A DNA stretch of 64,000 nt, from NCBI GenBank assembly GCA_910585375.1, contig CAJUCZ010000007.1, positions 1 to 64,000 on the forward strand, in the 5' to 3' direction. Position 1 is the stretch's first letter. The number at the start of each line of letters is the position of its first letter. Below the pieces are notes generated by a model. The model searched no databases. It was not told where the DNA came from and saw only the letters and a program-made list of their open reading frames with translations. The translations under genes were made by a program, and so were the position numbers. Shown one piece after another: positions 33,593-42,304 of the stretch. The stretch is from an uncultured Alphaproteobacteria bacterium (lineage in GTDB: Bacteria > Pseudomonadota > Alphaproteobacteria > RF32 > CAG-239).

Positions 33593-34150
33593 ATGAGATT
33601 AAAAAAGACTGCTGTATTGTTTATGGCTTTGGGGCTGCTGACCGGTTGCGAAAGCTGGAATATGCCCGATGAAGAAGAAATTTTTGAAGTCAAAGACGAG
33701 GAATATTCCCGAGAATGGGCTGTTGACGGCATGGACGGCATCAGCGAAAGTTATTTGTATAATATAGACACCAAAGTCTATGAGATTGTAGCCCGCCGGA
33801 CAACCAACAAACTGCTTAATTATGCGGCACCGGTGGCTGATACGGTTTCACGCCCGACGGTTTTTGTCAGCGAAGCACAGGTTTATGACAAAGATTTGCC
33901 CGACGGTTTTGCCTACAGCCGCAAAATTACAAAAGACATGCTTGAGAACGCCAGAGCCTTTATGGTTGTCAACGATCCGTCCGAAGCCGACTATTTTGTC
34001 GATGTCGATGTAGAAACCCTGTTGTTGGAAGGCAGCAACACGCCGGTAATTATTTACACGCTTACGCTTTCAGATAACAATGATGACGTTTTGCAGGAGT
34101 GGAAAGAAACAATCCGGCAGGTTAAAAATGACGACAGGAGCTGGTGGTAG
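33593..34150 (+). CDS. Lipoprotein, LpoB-like fold suspected
   Basis: A 185-residue lipoprotein from ATG 33593 (GGAG ten bases upstream). The signal ends in LGLLTGC. The mature part has TVSRPTVFVSEAQVYDKDLP, then MVVNDPSEADYFVDVDVETL and TPVIIYTLTLSDNNDDVLQE, a strand order that recalls the LpoB/penicillin-binding-protein-activator domain. The assignment is tentative. The next gene starts four bases later, so they form an operon. Confidence 0.6.
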   Translation: MRLKKTAVLFMALGLLTGCESWNMPDEEEIFEVKDEEYSREWAVDGMDGISESYLYNIDTKVYEIVARRTTNKLLNYAAPVADTVSRPTVFVSEAQVYDKDLPDGFAYSRKITKDMLENARAFMVVNDPSEADYFVDVDVETLLLEGSNTPVIIYTLTLSDNNDDVLQEWKETIRQVKNDDRSWW

Positions 34151-34153
34151 CCG

Positions 34154-35131
34154 ATGTTTGCGACTAAAAGGATTTTTATGTTGCTTGGTGCCGGAATAAG
34201 TGTTGTTTCGTCTTCCGTCAGCGCTTTTGCCGATATAACGGCAGAGGGAAACATTCTGGACAATGAAGTGGCGGCGATTTACGGAAAAGCCTGTGAAGAA
34301 TTTAAAAAAGGCGAGCCGAAGTCTTCTGCCAGAGTGCGGGTAATCGACAAGGCCAGTTTTGCAGCCGTTGATAACTTGTCCATGCTTGACGCGTTTCGCA
34401 AGAAGTCGGAACCGCAGGATTATACTCTGGTGGTATATAATCTGGTTGACAACGCCGTTGAAGATTTATCCGTAAGGACGTTGAGGCAAAATGATACAGA
34501 CATTTGTGTTGAAGTCACCGGTTATGTTTCCAAAAGAAATGTTATGCAGGCTCTGAAAGATGCGGAACCCCGAGAAGAAACAATTGAGCGGGCCGCTTCC
34601 GGCACAATTGCCGCACAGCCGGAAATATTTGCCGACAAAACGGAAAAAGTCGTTGCAGCAGAAGGAGAAGGAAGGCCTGACGGAAAAGTCCGACTTTGGA
34701 TTGAACCCACCGGTTTTTATAACAATACAAGTTCAGACAAGTTTGCCGACATTATCGCCAAGCAGTTTAACGCGCAGCATATTGAAATTGCCGACAAAAA
34801 AGAAAACGCCGATTTTGTGATTGTCTCAAACGTTCTCAGAGCCAAGGTTGACCCGCTTAACAGCGAGACAAACCGCCTGCAGATGGTTGTGGCGGTTGAA
34901 TTGGAAGATGTGGAAGGGAACAGGGTTTCTACCGAGCATCAGAACCGCTTTGTTTTGTTTTCTGCCGAAGAAGACGAGCAGGAAGTGGCGTTGCGGCTGA
35001 TGAAAAAACTTTTTGAAAACGCTTGCGAACGAATTTCTCAAAAGATTGAGCTTCCGATTGGTGCACAAAAAAATACGCGGCCGTTTGCACCGATTATCAC
35101 GCCGGGCGGACAACAGGCCGGCAATAACTGA
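34154..35131 (+). CDS. Exported protein of unknown function, partner of the preceding lipoprotein
   Basis: A 325-residue protein with a signal peptide (FMLLGAGISVVSSSVSAFA). Two similar alpha/beta halves seem present: about 30-140 and about 180-300, the second containing KFADIIAKQFNAQHIEIADK, then ADFVIVSNVLRAKVDPL and NRLQMVVAVELEDVEGNRVS, again reminiscent of LpoB-type domains. The C-terminus is Pro/Gly-rich. It is translationally close to the lipoprotein upstream. Confidence 0.6.
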   Translation: MFATKRIFMLLGAGISVVSSSVSAFADITAEGNILDNEVAAIYGKACEEFKKGEPKSSARVRVIDKASFAAVDNLSMLDAFRKKSEPQDYTLVVYNLVDNAVEDLSVRTLRQNDTDICVEVTGYVSKRNVMQALKDAEPREETIERAASGTIAAQPEIFADKTEKVVAAEGEGRPDGKVRLWIEPTGFYNNTSSDKFADIIAKQFNAQHIEIADKKENADFVIVSNVLRAKVDPLNSETNRLQMVVAVELEDVEGNRVSTEHQNRFVLFSAEEDEQEVALRLMKKLFENACERISQKIELPIGAQKNTRPFAPIITPGGQQAGNN

Positions 35132-35135
35132 TTTA

Positions 35136-35885
35136 TTAAAAAACCGGCGGATGTTCTGAAATATTTCGGATACGCAGACAATAATTATTTAAACGCCTGA
35201 TATTTCCGGAAACAAAATAGCCGTTAATTTTTTTCTCGATTTCCTGCCACAGCTCCTGACATTCGGCGGTACTGCCGGCAATATAAACAACCGCCTCAAG
35301 ATCGGTTATGCCACGGTCAAAATAAACATTGTATTCAAAAGACGCCATTTTGTTTTTGGCGGTTTCAAAAATAATTTTCTGCATATTTTTGAAGTGTTCC
35401 GTATACTGCAGCTGTTTATAAACGCCGATAAAATCGCTTAATCCATCAAAATATGAGGTTTCCGGATTAGCGGCCAGACGCTCGATAATATTAAAATTTC
35501 CGGTCATGACCGCAAATTTGGCTGCTGCCGGCGCAAAAAGCCCGACGGATGCAATATTCGCCAGCCGCGGACGCAGCAAGGCCATTGCCATATCAAGCAT
35601 TCCCAAATCCAGCAGACTGTTCAGGTAGGTATATTCGATAACCGGAGGAATTTCGCCGCCAATGCTCCAGATTTTGTGCACCAACGCTCTGGCTTTGATG
35701 ACGTTTCCCTGCATAATCCGGCAACGCAGCATTGCAATCAGACCAATCAGATTATCCGGCGCAGCATTTAATTCCGCGTAGAGAGTATCTTCAATACTCA
35801 TCAGATCAGTCTTCCGATGCCAGTCCATGCGTTGAAGCCGGTCAAGAATTCCGATAAAATTATAAGCCGCGGTTGTTTCAGTCAT
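35136..35885 (-). CDS. Hypothetical helical-repeat protein
   Basis: A 249-residue soluble protein. Successive helix pairs (LYAELNAAPDNLIGLIAMLR; GNVIKARALVHKIWSIGG; LLDLGMLDMAMALLRPRLAN) suggest a TPR-like solenoid. Start chosen at ATG 35885, which overlaps the dtd stop as ATGACTGA, a coupling arrangement. No known family. Cotranscribed with dtd. Confidence 0.65.
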   Translation of the reverse strand: MTETTAAYNFIGILDRLQRMDWHRKTDLMSIEDTLYAELNAAPDNLIGLIAMLRCRIMQGNVIKARALVHKIWSIGGEIPPVIEYTYLNSLLDLGMLDMAMALLRPRLANIASVGLFAPAAAKFAVMTGNFNIIERLAANPETSYFDGLSDFIGVYKQLQYTEHFKNMQKIIFETAKNKMASFEYNVYFDRGITDLEAVVYIAGSTAECQELWQEIEKKINGYFVSGNIRRLNNYCLRIRNISEHPPVF

Positions 35886-36339
35886 TTTGTTTTCCCTTAA
35901 TTTTACGTTCAAGCATAAAGGTTACCGGCCCATCGTTAATTAATTCCACCTGCATATCGGCCTGAAAAATTCCGGTCTTTACCGGAACACCCTGCTCCTG
36001 CAAGGCACTGACATAAGCATCATAAAGCGGTTTGGCCTGTTGCGGGCGGGCGGCGGTTTCAAACCCCGGGCGATTACCGCGCGAAGTGTCCCCGGCCAGC
36101 GTAAACTGTGACACGGCCAGAACTTCTCCTTTGATGTCTTTCACCGACAAATTCATTTTGCCTGCATCATCTTCAAAAATCCGCAGGCCGGCAGTTTTAC
36201 GCGCCAGCCACAAAGCTTCGGCGGCAGTATCGGCGGTTTCTACGCCGACAAGCGCCAGCATTCCCGTACCGATTTCCGAAACTCGGCTGCCGGCAACGTC
36301 TACGCTGCATCTTTTTACTCTTTGTACCAAAACTTTCAT
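35878..36339 (-). CDS. dtd: D-aminoacyl-tRNA deacylase
   Basis: Removes D-amino acids (and glycine mis-attached to tRNA-Ala) from tRNA. It is 153 residues, normal length. Diagnostic motifs: SQFTLAGDT (about 77) and the Gly-cisPro site NDGPVTFMLE (about 134). The N-terminal MKVLVQRVKRCSVDV is typical. Confidence 0.96.
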   Translation of the reverse strand: MKVLVQRVKRCSVDVAGSRVSEIGTGMLALVGVETADTAAEALWLARKTAGLRIFEDDAGKMNLSVKDIKGEVLAVSQFTLAGDTSRGNRPGFETAARPQQAKPLYDAYVSALQEQGVPVKTGIFQADMQVELINDGPVTFMLERKIKGKQND

Positions 36340-36439
36340 TTTATTAATACCAAACTTTCCCCGTTTATTTTCTCATTATATTGCAATTGTCTTTAAGATA
36401 GATTAACATTGTCGGCAAGGATATAAGAAAGGAACTGTT

Positions 36440-37684
36440 ATGAAAAAATTTCTGGTTTTGGCCGCCTGCCTTTATCTGGGCGGATGCGCTTCTTTCGGCA
36501 AGGGCGTGGCTGAAGCGTTTATTGAGAACAACCAGCAGGAAGATACCCGGCAATGCGAGATTCTGGGCAGCAAATTCAAGGGTATTGAAGCGGCTTTTCA
36601 AAACAAAAATACCGTTAAAATCCTGATGATTCACGGCGTGGGCGCGCATATGCCGGGGTATTCCACCCGAATCAGGGAAAATCTGGCAGAAGATTTGGGG
36701 TTGAATGTTTTTTCACGACGGGAAAAAAATTTGCAGTTGATTAATCCGGCAGATGGGAAAACACCGGTCGGGAACCTGCTGGTAACCAGAATGCAGAATG
36801 AAGACGGCAGCAAGAATCTTGAATTTTACGAACTGACCTGGTCTGAAATTACCAATCAGGGCAAGAAAATCCTTAATTATGACGTTTCGGGAAAATATCA
36901 GCACAAACGCGCGGCTTTTAACAATACGATGAAGGCTTTTCTTGATGATACGGTCCCTGATCCGATGATTTATCTGCTGGATGACGAGCAACTGATTTTG
37001 AGCGCTACCAAGCAGGCAACCTGTTTTATGATGAGCCGGAACTGGGAAGACTTGCCGGACAAATATTCCGGCGTTTGCAAGGTTTCATCTTATCAGCAGA
37101 TTAAAGACATGAACAAAGCCAATATTATTTTCATCACGCATAGCTTGGGCAGCCGGATTTTGATGGACAGTATTGTCGACATTGTGCAGGAAGTCGGCGC
37201 CATTGACGGGAAGTCCAATCCGACGGCGCAAAAAATTATTGAAGGATTACGGCAAAAAGAACTGACCGTTTTTATGCTGGCAAACCAACTGCCGTTATTG
37301 CAAATCGGGCGCAAACAGCCGGAAGTTCACAACCAAATTCCGCAATATTGTTCGCCTAAAGGCAAAAATTATGACAAAAGAGTTTTCTCCAAAGTCAATA
37401 TTATTGCTTTTTCCGATCCCAACGATTTGCTGAGTTATGACGTGGAGCAAAGTTTTGTTGACGATTATATGGATTCAAGAATGTGTCCGTCGCTGACAAA
37501 CGTTTCTTTGAACGTGGCCGAAGTTATTTCCGCTTTCGGGGTCGGGGTTGTGAATCCGGTAACGGCGCACACCGAATATGATAATGACAGCAGGGTGATA
37601 AAGCTGATTTCCCACGGCGTGGAAAATTTTCAAAATGACAAAGACTTCTGCAAAAAATGCAAGTTCATTAAGCTGGCGGATTAA
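36440..37684 (+). CDS. Lipoprotein with alpha/beta-hydrolase-like core
   Basis: A 414-residue exported lipoprotein (signal FLVLAACLYLGGC). The body has an oxyanion-type strand and loop, KILMIHGVGAHMPGYSTRI, and a nucleophile-elbow-like IFITHSLGSRILMDS (pattern G/T-H-S-L-G), as in serine esterases and lipases. A late conserved-looking His (AHTEYDND or ISHGVENF) could complete a triad. Substrate unknown. AAGGAA precedes the ATG; the gene is monocistronic. Confidence 0.7.
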   Translation: MKKFLVLAACLYLGGCASFGKGVAEAFIENNQQEDTRQCEILGSKFKGIEAAFQNKNTVKILMIHGVGAHMPGYSTRIRENLAEDLGLNVFSRREKNLQLINPADGKTPVGNLLVTRMQNEDGSKNLEFYELTWSEITNQGKKILNYDVSGKYQHKRAAFNNTMKAFLDDTVPDPMIYLLDDEQLILSATKQATCFMMSRNWEDLPDKYSGVCKVSSYQQIKDMNKANIIFITHSLGSRILMDSIVDIVQEVGAIDGKSNPTAQKIIEGLRQKELTVFMLANQLPLLQIGRKQPEVHNQIPQYCSPKGKNYDKRVFSKVNIIAFSDPNDLLSYDVEQSFVDDYMDSRMCPSLTNVSLNVAEVISAFGVGVVNPVTAHTEYDNDSRVIKLISHGVENFQNDKDFCKKCKFIKLAD

Positions 37685-37762
37685 TTGTCGTTTTGATTTT
37701 GCATTTACAACTTCTTGTTAATATGTTAGCATAAGAAATGTTTAATATATTTGAGGTTGCAA

Positions 37763-38422
37763 ATGCGTATTTTTAGCCGTGACATTAATCTGAAAAAAGC
37801 AGCCGTGTATGCGGCGGTGGCAGCGGTCAGCCTGTTTGGCAAGGCCAATGCCCAGACGGCAGGAGTCCAAAACGGAAAGACCGAATATAAATACATGAAA
37901 GAGTTTGCCGCCTTTGTTGTCCGACTGGAAGACGAAGGCAAGACAGAATTGGTGAAAAATATTAAAGACAATATTGTTGAATATTATCGTCATTTTGAAC
38001 AAAAAATGGAAGAAGACCAGAAAAAATCTTCATTGCAAGCCACTGAAGGAAAATTCAGCATAAACGATCTGACCCCCAAAGGTGTTGAGCTGTATCAGGC
38101 CTTGCTGGCGGCGAAAGAGCTGAAAAGCGAAGTCAGCGGGAGAAAAACTCCGATGAGCCGGAGTAAAAATCAAATGGATGTTGCCATGGCAATGCTGAAA
38201 ATCAAAAATGCCGAGCCGGAATTGCATCAGCAAATAATTCAGCAGGCTTTCGGCGGCGTCCGGTATGATGAAAAAGATGGTACCGTCAGCCTTAAAGGCA
38301 CGGACGGCGTGGAATATTACAAGCAGACCAGAGTCAAAGGGCAGAAAGCATTGCCTGATGATGTTTTGTTTAAGGCTCATCGTTCTCTTGCGCGTAAGAT
38401 TAATCGATTTCCTTATCTCTGA
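37763..38422 (+). CDS. Exported hypothetical protein
   Basis: A 219-residue protein from ATG 37763, with GAGG seven bases upstream. A signal peptide (KKAAVYAAVAAVSLFGKANA) is followed by a charged, mostly helical mature part (MKEFAAFVVRLEDEGKTELV; RSKNQMDVAMAMLKIKNAEP) that ends in a basic tail. No family recognised. It directly precedes the second pyrimidine tract. Confidence 0.65.
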   Translation: MRIFSRDINLKKAAVYAAVAAVSLFGKANAQTAGVQNGKTEYKYMKEFAAFVVRLEDEGKTELVKNIKDNIVEYYRHFEQKMEEDQKKSSLQATEGKFSINDLTPKGVELYQALLAAKELKSEVSGRKTPMSRSKNQMDVAMAMLKIKNAEPELHQQIIQQAFGGVRYDEKDGTVSLKGTDGVEYYKQTRVKGQKALPDDVLFKAHRSLARKINRFPYL

Positions 38423-38454
38423 AATTCACTTTTTAATTTTTTCATTTTCTCATC

Positions 38455-38700
38455 AAGGGATGTTTAGTCCTCTCCCTCTCCTTTCCTTCTCTTATCTCCC
38501 CGTTTGTTCTTTGATCTTTCTCCGCCCCTGTTTATTTTCCGCTTCCCGTCCCGTTCCCTTTTCTCACTCCGTTTTTTCCTCTCTTTCCACACTCCCCGCT
38601 ACCTTCTTTTCCTTTTCTCTCCCGCCCCCTTGTCCCTTTTGTTCTCCGCTCTCTTTACTCCTCTCTTTTTTCGTTGTTTTTCTTTTTTTATTTTCTGGTT
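38455..38700. other. Pyrimidine-rich strand-asymmetric tract (copy 2)
   Basis: Like 1-235, the plus strand is nearly all C and T, and it shares segments such as TTCTCTCCCG and CTTGTCCCTTTTG with that copy. It contains CTCTCCCTCTCC but not the perfect five-fold decamer. It lies between the gene ending at 38422 and the repeat block at 38705. Confidence 0.75.
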
Positions 38701-38704
38701 TTGT

Positions 38705-39060
38705 TTTCTTCATAGAGTTGTTTATTTTTTATTGTTACTTTTTGACTGCCAAAAAGTAACCAAAAAGGCAGCCCTACGCTCATTTGCTAAGGTTTCAGAG
38801 CAAAATTAATCTCGCTACGCTCTCTACCATTGTGCTTCACTTTCGGTTTTTGCTCCAAAACCTAAGCCATTCGCAAAGGGCACCCAAACCATGCCGGATG
38901 TGAGGATGTGCTTTAGGGAAAGAATAAATGGCAAAAATCAAGCCCAACCTCATTTTCTAAGCTTTCAGCCCAAAGTTAAAGTCGCTACGCTCCATTGCCC
39001 AGTGCTTCACTATTATCTCTTTGGGCCAAAAGCTAAGAAATCATTCGGTAATCGGGCGGG
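38705..39060. repeat. Dispersed palindromic repeat block, copy 2
   Basis: Closely matches 245-620 in the same orientation, including GTTACTTTTTG-actgc-CAAAAAGTAAC and both following imperfect palindromic units (AAGGTTTCAGAGCAAAA type; CTTTCAGCCCAAAGTTAAAG type). Base changes are scattered and shift the short open frames, supporting a non-coding role. A further partial unit (CTATTCGCAAAGGGCACCCA) recurs at about 39224-39245. Confidence 0.75.
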
Positions 39061-39283
39061 TCAACTTAGGCATCTAGGCTCGCTGCGATTGCTAACGCTT
39101 TCCTTGCTTGCCAAGATGTTCCAAAGAGTTTGCAGACAAAAACAACCGGAGCAGCGGTTGTTTTTGCTTAGCGCTTCCCCTGCCCCCTCTTATCCAAGAG
39201 GGGGTGACAGTGCTTCTCTTTTAACTATTCGCAAAGGGCACCCAAGCCGTTCCGGATGAGGGAGAGGGGCTGCAAGGCACTGT

Positions 39284-39365
39284 CATTCTGAACGGAGTGA
39301 AGAATCCAGTTGGTTAATAAAGCTATATGATTTGACTGGATCCTTCGCTTCGCTCAGGATGACCG
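39284..39365. repeat. 82-bp inverted-repeat element, MITE-like
   Basis: The left arm GTCATTCTGAACGGAGTGAA (continuing to 39311) and the right arm, 39338-39365, are inverted copies of 28 bases with a few mismatches, separated by 26 AT-rich bases. No coding capacity. Similar palindromes with the GTCATTCTGA end are familiar in many bacterial genomes. It is present only in the second composite module. Confidence 0.7.
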
Positions 39366-39460
39366 GTACGACCGGCGACGCACGTTTTATGCGGTGCTTC
39401 AGAGGCCGCGTTGCTATGGCGGGAAGTAGGACAAAGTTTCTGCTTTGAACAGAGAGAAAG

Positions 39461-39490
39461 AAAAAAGCGGGAGTCTTCTCCCGCTTTTTT
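39461..39490. terminator. Bidirectional intrinsic terminator
   Basis: AAAAAAGCGGGAG, short loop, CTCCCGCTTTTTT; counterpart of 894-923. It ends the small HTH gene on the minus strand. Confidence 0.85.
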
Positions 39491-39492
39491 AT

Positions 39493-39834
39493 TTAACCCT
39501 CTATCTTTTCCTCCAAAGCTTCAAAGCTGTCGTCAGGGGCTTCATTGAATTCTTCAAGTTCGGTGTTATCCAATTCATTCGGATCCGGCGCAACCAAGCG
39601 CAGTTCTATTCTTCTGTTATAATATTTCAACATCTTTTTAAGCACGTTTAATTTCAAAACGCCGCGCCCGAGTTCGATATCATCAAGTTCCCGTTCCGTT
39701 ATTTTCAGTTTTTTACACACCTGCCATACGCGAAGCTGCCGTTCATGGCGTTCAAAGAACAAAGCAAAGCCCAATGTTTTGTTGAAATTTCTTAAATGGT
39801 CTTGCGCCGTGGTATGATAATAAAATTTTCCCAT
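39493..39834 (-). CDS. Small XRE-like helix-turn-helix protein (RNA-HTH module B)
   Basis: A 113-residue protein. Residues about 33-80 (RQLRVWQVCKKLKITERELD then DIELGRGVLKLNVLKKMLKY) form an XRE-type helix-turn-helix; the C-terminal 30 residues are acidic (NELDNTELEEFNEAPDD). GGAG lies ten bases before the ATG. Only weak similarity to the protein of module A (shared ending IELRLV/FEIKLV), although the RNA, promoter, terminator and repeats around both are much better kept. Confidence 0.65.
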   Translation of the reverse strand: MGKFYYHTTAQDHLRNFNKTLGFALFFERHERQLRVWQVCKKLKITERELDDIELGRGVLKLNVLKKMLKYYNRRIELRLVAPDPNELDNTELEEFNEAPDDSFEALEEKIEG

Positions 39835-39859
39835 TTCTTTTTAGCTCCATTATTTTGTT

Positions 39860-40018
39860 AAAACAAAACCACCTTAGAAACTAAGGTGGCGGAGCCGAAA
39901 AACTGTTTAGGTACAGTTACACTTATTCGTCGTGCAAGCACGCTTATATCATGTACTCCGCCAAATGCGGATAACCTAAAGATGTTTTCGACACCACAGT
40001 CCGCCTCCGGACTGCGGG
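39860..40018 (-). ncRNA. Structured RNA with intrinsic terminator (module B)
   Basis: Second copy of the RNA at 1211-1370, minus strand. In plus coordinates CGAAAAAC (39896-39903) pairs with GTTTTCG (39984-39990), and TTTAGGT (39906-39912) pairs with ACCTAAA (39974-39980). The internal hairpins are CGTG-caag-CACG and TCCGC-caaat-GCGGA, and the 5' hairpin is CAGTCCG with CGGACTG. The terminator CCACCTTA-gaaac-TAAGGTGG is followed on the minus strand by TTTTGTTTT. Compared with copy A the second helix is replaced by another fully complementary pair, and the 5' hairpin repairs a mismatch. Confidence 0.75.
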
Positions 40019-40021
40019 ATT

Positions 40022-40050
40022 TATATTAAACGAATCTGTGACTTTTGCAA
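40022..40050 (-). promoter_or_regulatory. Promoter for structured RNA B
   Basis: TTGCAA (40050-40045), 17 bases, AATATA (40027-40022) on the minus strand, almost identical to the promoter of RNA A. Confidence 0.65.
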
Positions 40051-40075
40051 GCGGATTTTAGGCATTCACGACAAC

Positions 40076-40108
40076 AAAAAAAGGAGGCGGGGTGAGCCGT
40101 CTCCTTTT
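40076..40108 (-). terminator. Terminator of dnaK
   Basis: On the minus strand GGAGACGG, loop, CCGCCTCC, then TTTTTTT. Confidence 0.8.
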
Positions 40109-40129
40109 CTTTGTGAAGAAAGGACAGGT

Positions 40130-42052
40130 TTATTTTACTTCTTCAAAGTCAGCGTCTACGACTTTTTCATCGCCGTTGCCGCTTTGTGTCTGGTCAGCGC
40201 CTGCGCCCATATCCGGACCGGCGGCGCCGGCTGCCTGTGAAGCCTCGGCCTGTTGTTTATACATTGCTTCACCCAATTTCAGGGAAGCCTGCATCAGAGC
40301 TTCGGTCTTTTCTTTGATAGAAGTCAGGTCTTCTGTTTCCAGAGCTGATTTCAGGGCGTTTACAGCTTCTTCAATCTGAGATTTTTCATTGGCACTGACT
40401 TTATCGCCATGTTCTTTTAAGGTTTTCTCAGTAGAATGAACCAAAGATTCACCCTGATTTTTGGCTTCAACCAATTCTTTTTTGCGTTTATCGGCATCGG
40501 CATTGGCTTCAGCGTCTTTGACCATTTTTTCAATATCGGCATCAGACAAGCCGCCGCTGGCCTGAATGCGGATGGCCTGCTCTTTGTTGGTTGCCTTATC
40601 TTTGGCCGAAACGTTTACAATACCGTTGGCGTCAATATCAAAGGTAACCTCAATCTGCGGCATACCGCGCGGTGCCGGCGGAATACCTACCAAATCAAAC
40701 TGGCCGAGCAGCTTGTTGTCGGCTGCCATTTCGCGTTCGCCCTGGAAGACGCGGATGGTTACAGCCGTCTGACCGTCTTCGGCGGTTGAGAATACCTGAC
40801 TCTTGCGGGTCGGAATGGTCGTATTGCGGTCAATCAGGCGTGTGAAGACGCCGCCAAGGGTTTCAATACCCAAAGACAACGGAGTGACGTCAAGCAACAA
40901 AACGTCTTTGACATCGCCCATCAAGACACCGCCCTGAATAGCGGCACCGACGGCAACGACCTCATCCGGATTAACGCCTTTATGCGGTTCTTTGCCGAAG
41001 ATTTCTTTTACTTTTTCCTGAACTTTCGGCATACGGGTCATACCGCCGACCAAAATAACTTCGCTGATGTCACTCGGTTTCAAGCCGGCATCTGCCAGAG
41101 CCTTTTTGCAGGGTTCAACCGTACGGTCAATCAGATCATCGACCAAAGATTCCAGTTTGGCACGGGTCAGCTTGATGTTCAGATGTTTCGGACCGGTAGC
41201 GTCTGCAGTAATAAACGGCAGGTTAACTTCGGTCTGGGTTGTGGAAGACAGCTCAATCTTGGCTTTTTCAGCAGCTTCTTTCAGACGTTGCAGAGCCAGA
41301 CGGTCATTTTTCAAGTCAATGCCGGACTCTTTTTTGAATTCTTCGGCCAGATAGTTCACTAATCTCTGGTCAAAATCTTCACCGCCGAGGAAAGTATCGC
41401 CGTTGGTGGATTTTACTTCAAATACGCCGTCGCCGATTTCCAGAATTGAGATATCGAACGTACCGCCGCCGAGGTCATAAACGGCAATGGTGCCGGAAGT
41501 CTTTTTATCCAGACCATAAGCCAAAGCGGCAGCCGTCGGCTCGTTGATGATACGCAGCACGTCAAGGCCGGCAATTTTACCGGCGTCTTTGGTGGCCTGA
41601 CGCTGAGAGTCATTAAAATATGCCGGAACGGTAATAACGGCTTTTTCAATTTTTTCACCCAGATAGCTTTCGGCATATTCTTTAATCTTTTGCAAAACGA
41701 TTGCCGAAATCTGAGACGGAGCGTATTTCTGGCCTTTGACCTCTACCCAGGCATCGCCGTTGTCGCCGGGGATAATCTTGAACGGAACAAGACCTTTATC
41801 CTTGCTGACCTCGGCGGAATCATAGCGGCGGCCGATCAGACGTTTGATGGCGAACAGGGTGTTTTCCGGATTGGTCACGGCCTGTCTTTTGGCCGGAAAG
41901 CCGACCAGACGCTCATTGTCGGTAAAAGCGACCATAGACGGCGTGGTTCTGGCGCCTTCAGAGTTCTCCAAGACTTTGGCCTCTCCGCCTTCCATAACGG
42001 CAAAGCAGGAGTTGGTGGTTCCCAAGTCAATACCTAATACTTTATTGCTCAT
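40130..42052 (-). CDS. dnaK: Chaperone DnaK (Hsp70)
   Basis: ATP-dependent chaperone that binds unfolded proteins with DnaJ and GrpE. It is 640 residues. Hsp70 signatures: GIDLGTTNSCFAVMEGG, AVYDLGGGTFDISIL and VILVGGMTRMPKVQ. The substrate-binding domain (LLLDVTPLSLGIETLGG) and lid are complete, and the tail ends in EKVVDADFEEVK. dnaJ, often directly downstream, is not here: the dnaK terminator and the structured RNA B follow. A likely heat-shock promoter lies upstream. Confidence 0.99.
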   Translation of the reverse strand: MSNKVLGIDLGTTNSCFAVMEGGEAKVLENSEGARTTPSMVAFTDNERLVGFPAKRQAVTNPENTLFAIKRLIGRRYDSAEVSKDKGLVPFKIIPGDNGDAWVEVKGQKYAPSQISAIVLQKIKEYAESYLGEKIEKAVITVPAYFNDSQRQATKDAGKIAGLDVLRIINEPTAAALAYGLDKKTSGTIAVYDLGGGTFDISILEIGDGVFEVKSTNGDTFLGGEDFDQRLVNYLAEEFKKESGIDLKNDRLALQRLKEAAEKAKIELSSTTQTEVNLPFITADATGPKHLNIKLTRAKLESLVDDLIDRTVEPCKKALADAGLKPSDISEVILVGGMTRMPKVQEKVKEIFGKEPHKGVNPDEVVAVGAAIQGGVLMGDVKDVLLLDVTPLSLGIETLGGVFTRLIDRNTTIPTRKSQVFSTAEDGQTAVTIRVFQGEREMAADNKLLGQFDLVGIPPAPRGMPQIEVTFDIDANGIVNVSAKDKATNKEQAIRIQASGGLSDADIEKMVKDAEANADADKRKKELVEAKNQGESLVHSTEKTLKEHGDKVSANEKSQIEEAVNALKSALETEDLTSIKEKTEALMQASLKLGEAMYKQQAEASQAAGAAGPDMGAGADQTQSGNGDEKVVDADFEEVK

Positions 42053-42103
42053 AATTTTGTCCTTCTTTCACATTAATCAATGATAACCTCATTTGTTATA
42101 CTC

Positions 42104-42134
42104 ATATATAGGTAAGCAAAATTGCGGATGCAAG
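42104..42134 (-). promoter_or_regulatory. Probable RpoH (sigma-32) promoter of dnaK
   Basis: On the minus strand CTTG (42134-42131), 18 bases, CCTATATAT (42112-42104), close to the alphaproteobacterial heat-shock pattern CTTG-N17/18-CYTATWT. The leader to the dnaK ATG is about 45 bases. Confidence 0.6.
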
Positions 42135-42304
42135 TTTTGGAAAGATTTTTTTGCTTTTTTTGAAAAAAATTTGCATTTTGCGGTTTGCGGGCTTGCGTTA
42201 TTGAATATTATTCTTTATTTGAATATATAGGGAATTTAGTTTGACCGTTTCCGGCGGAAAATAAATTTCCTGTTATGTATTAATTTTATAAACGGAGAAG
42301 AAAA

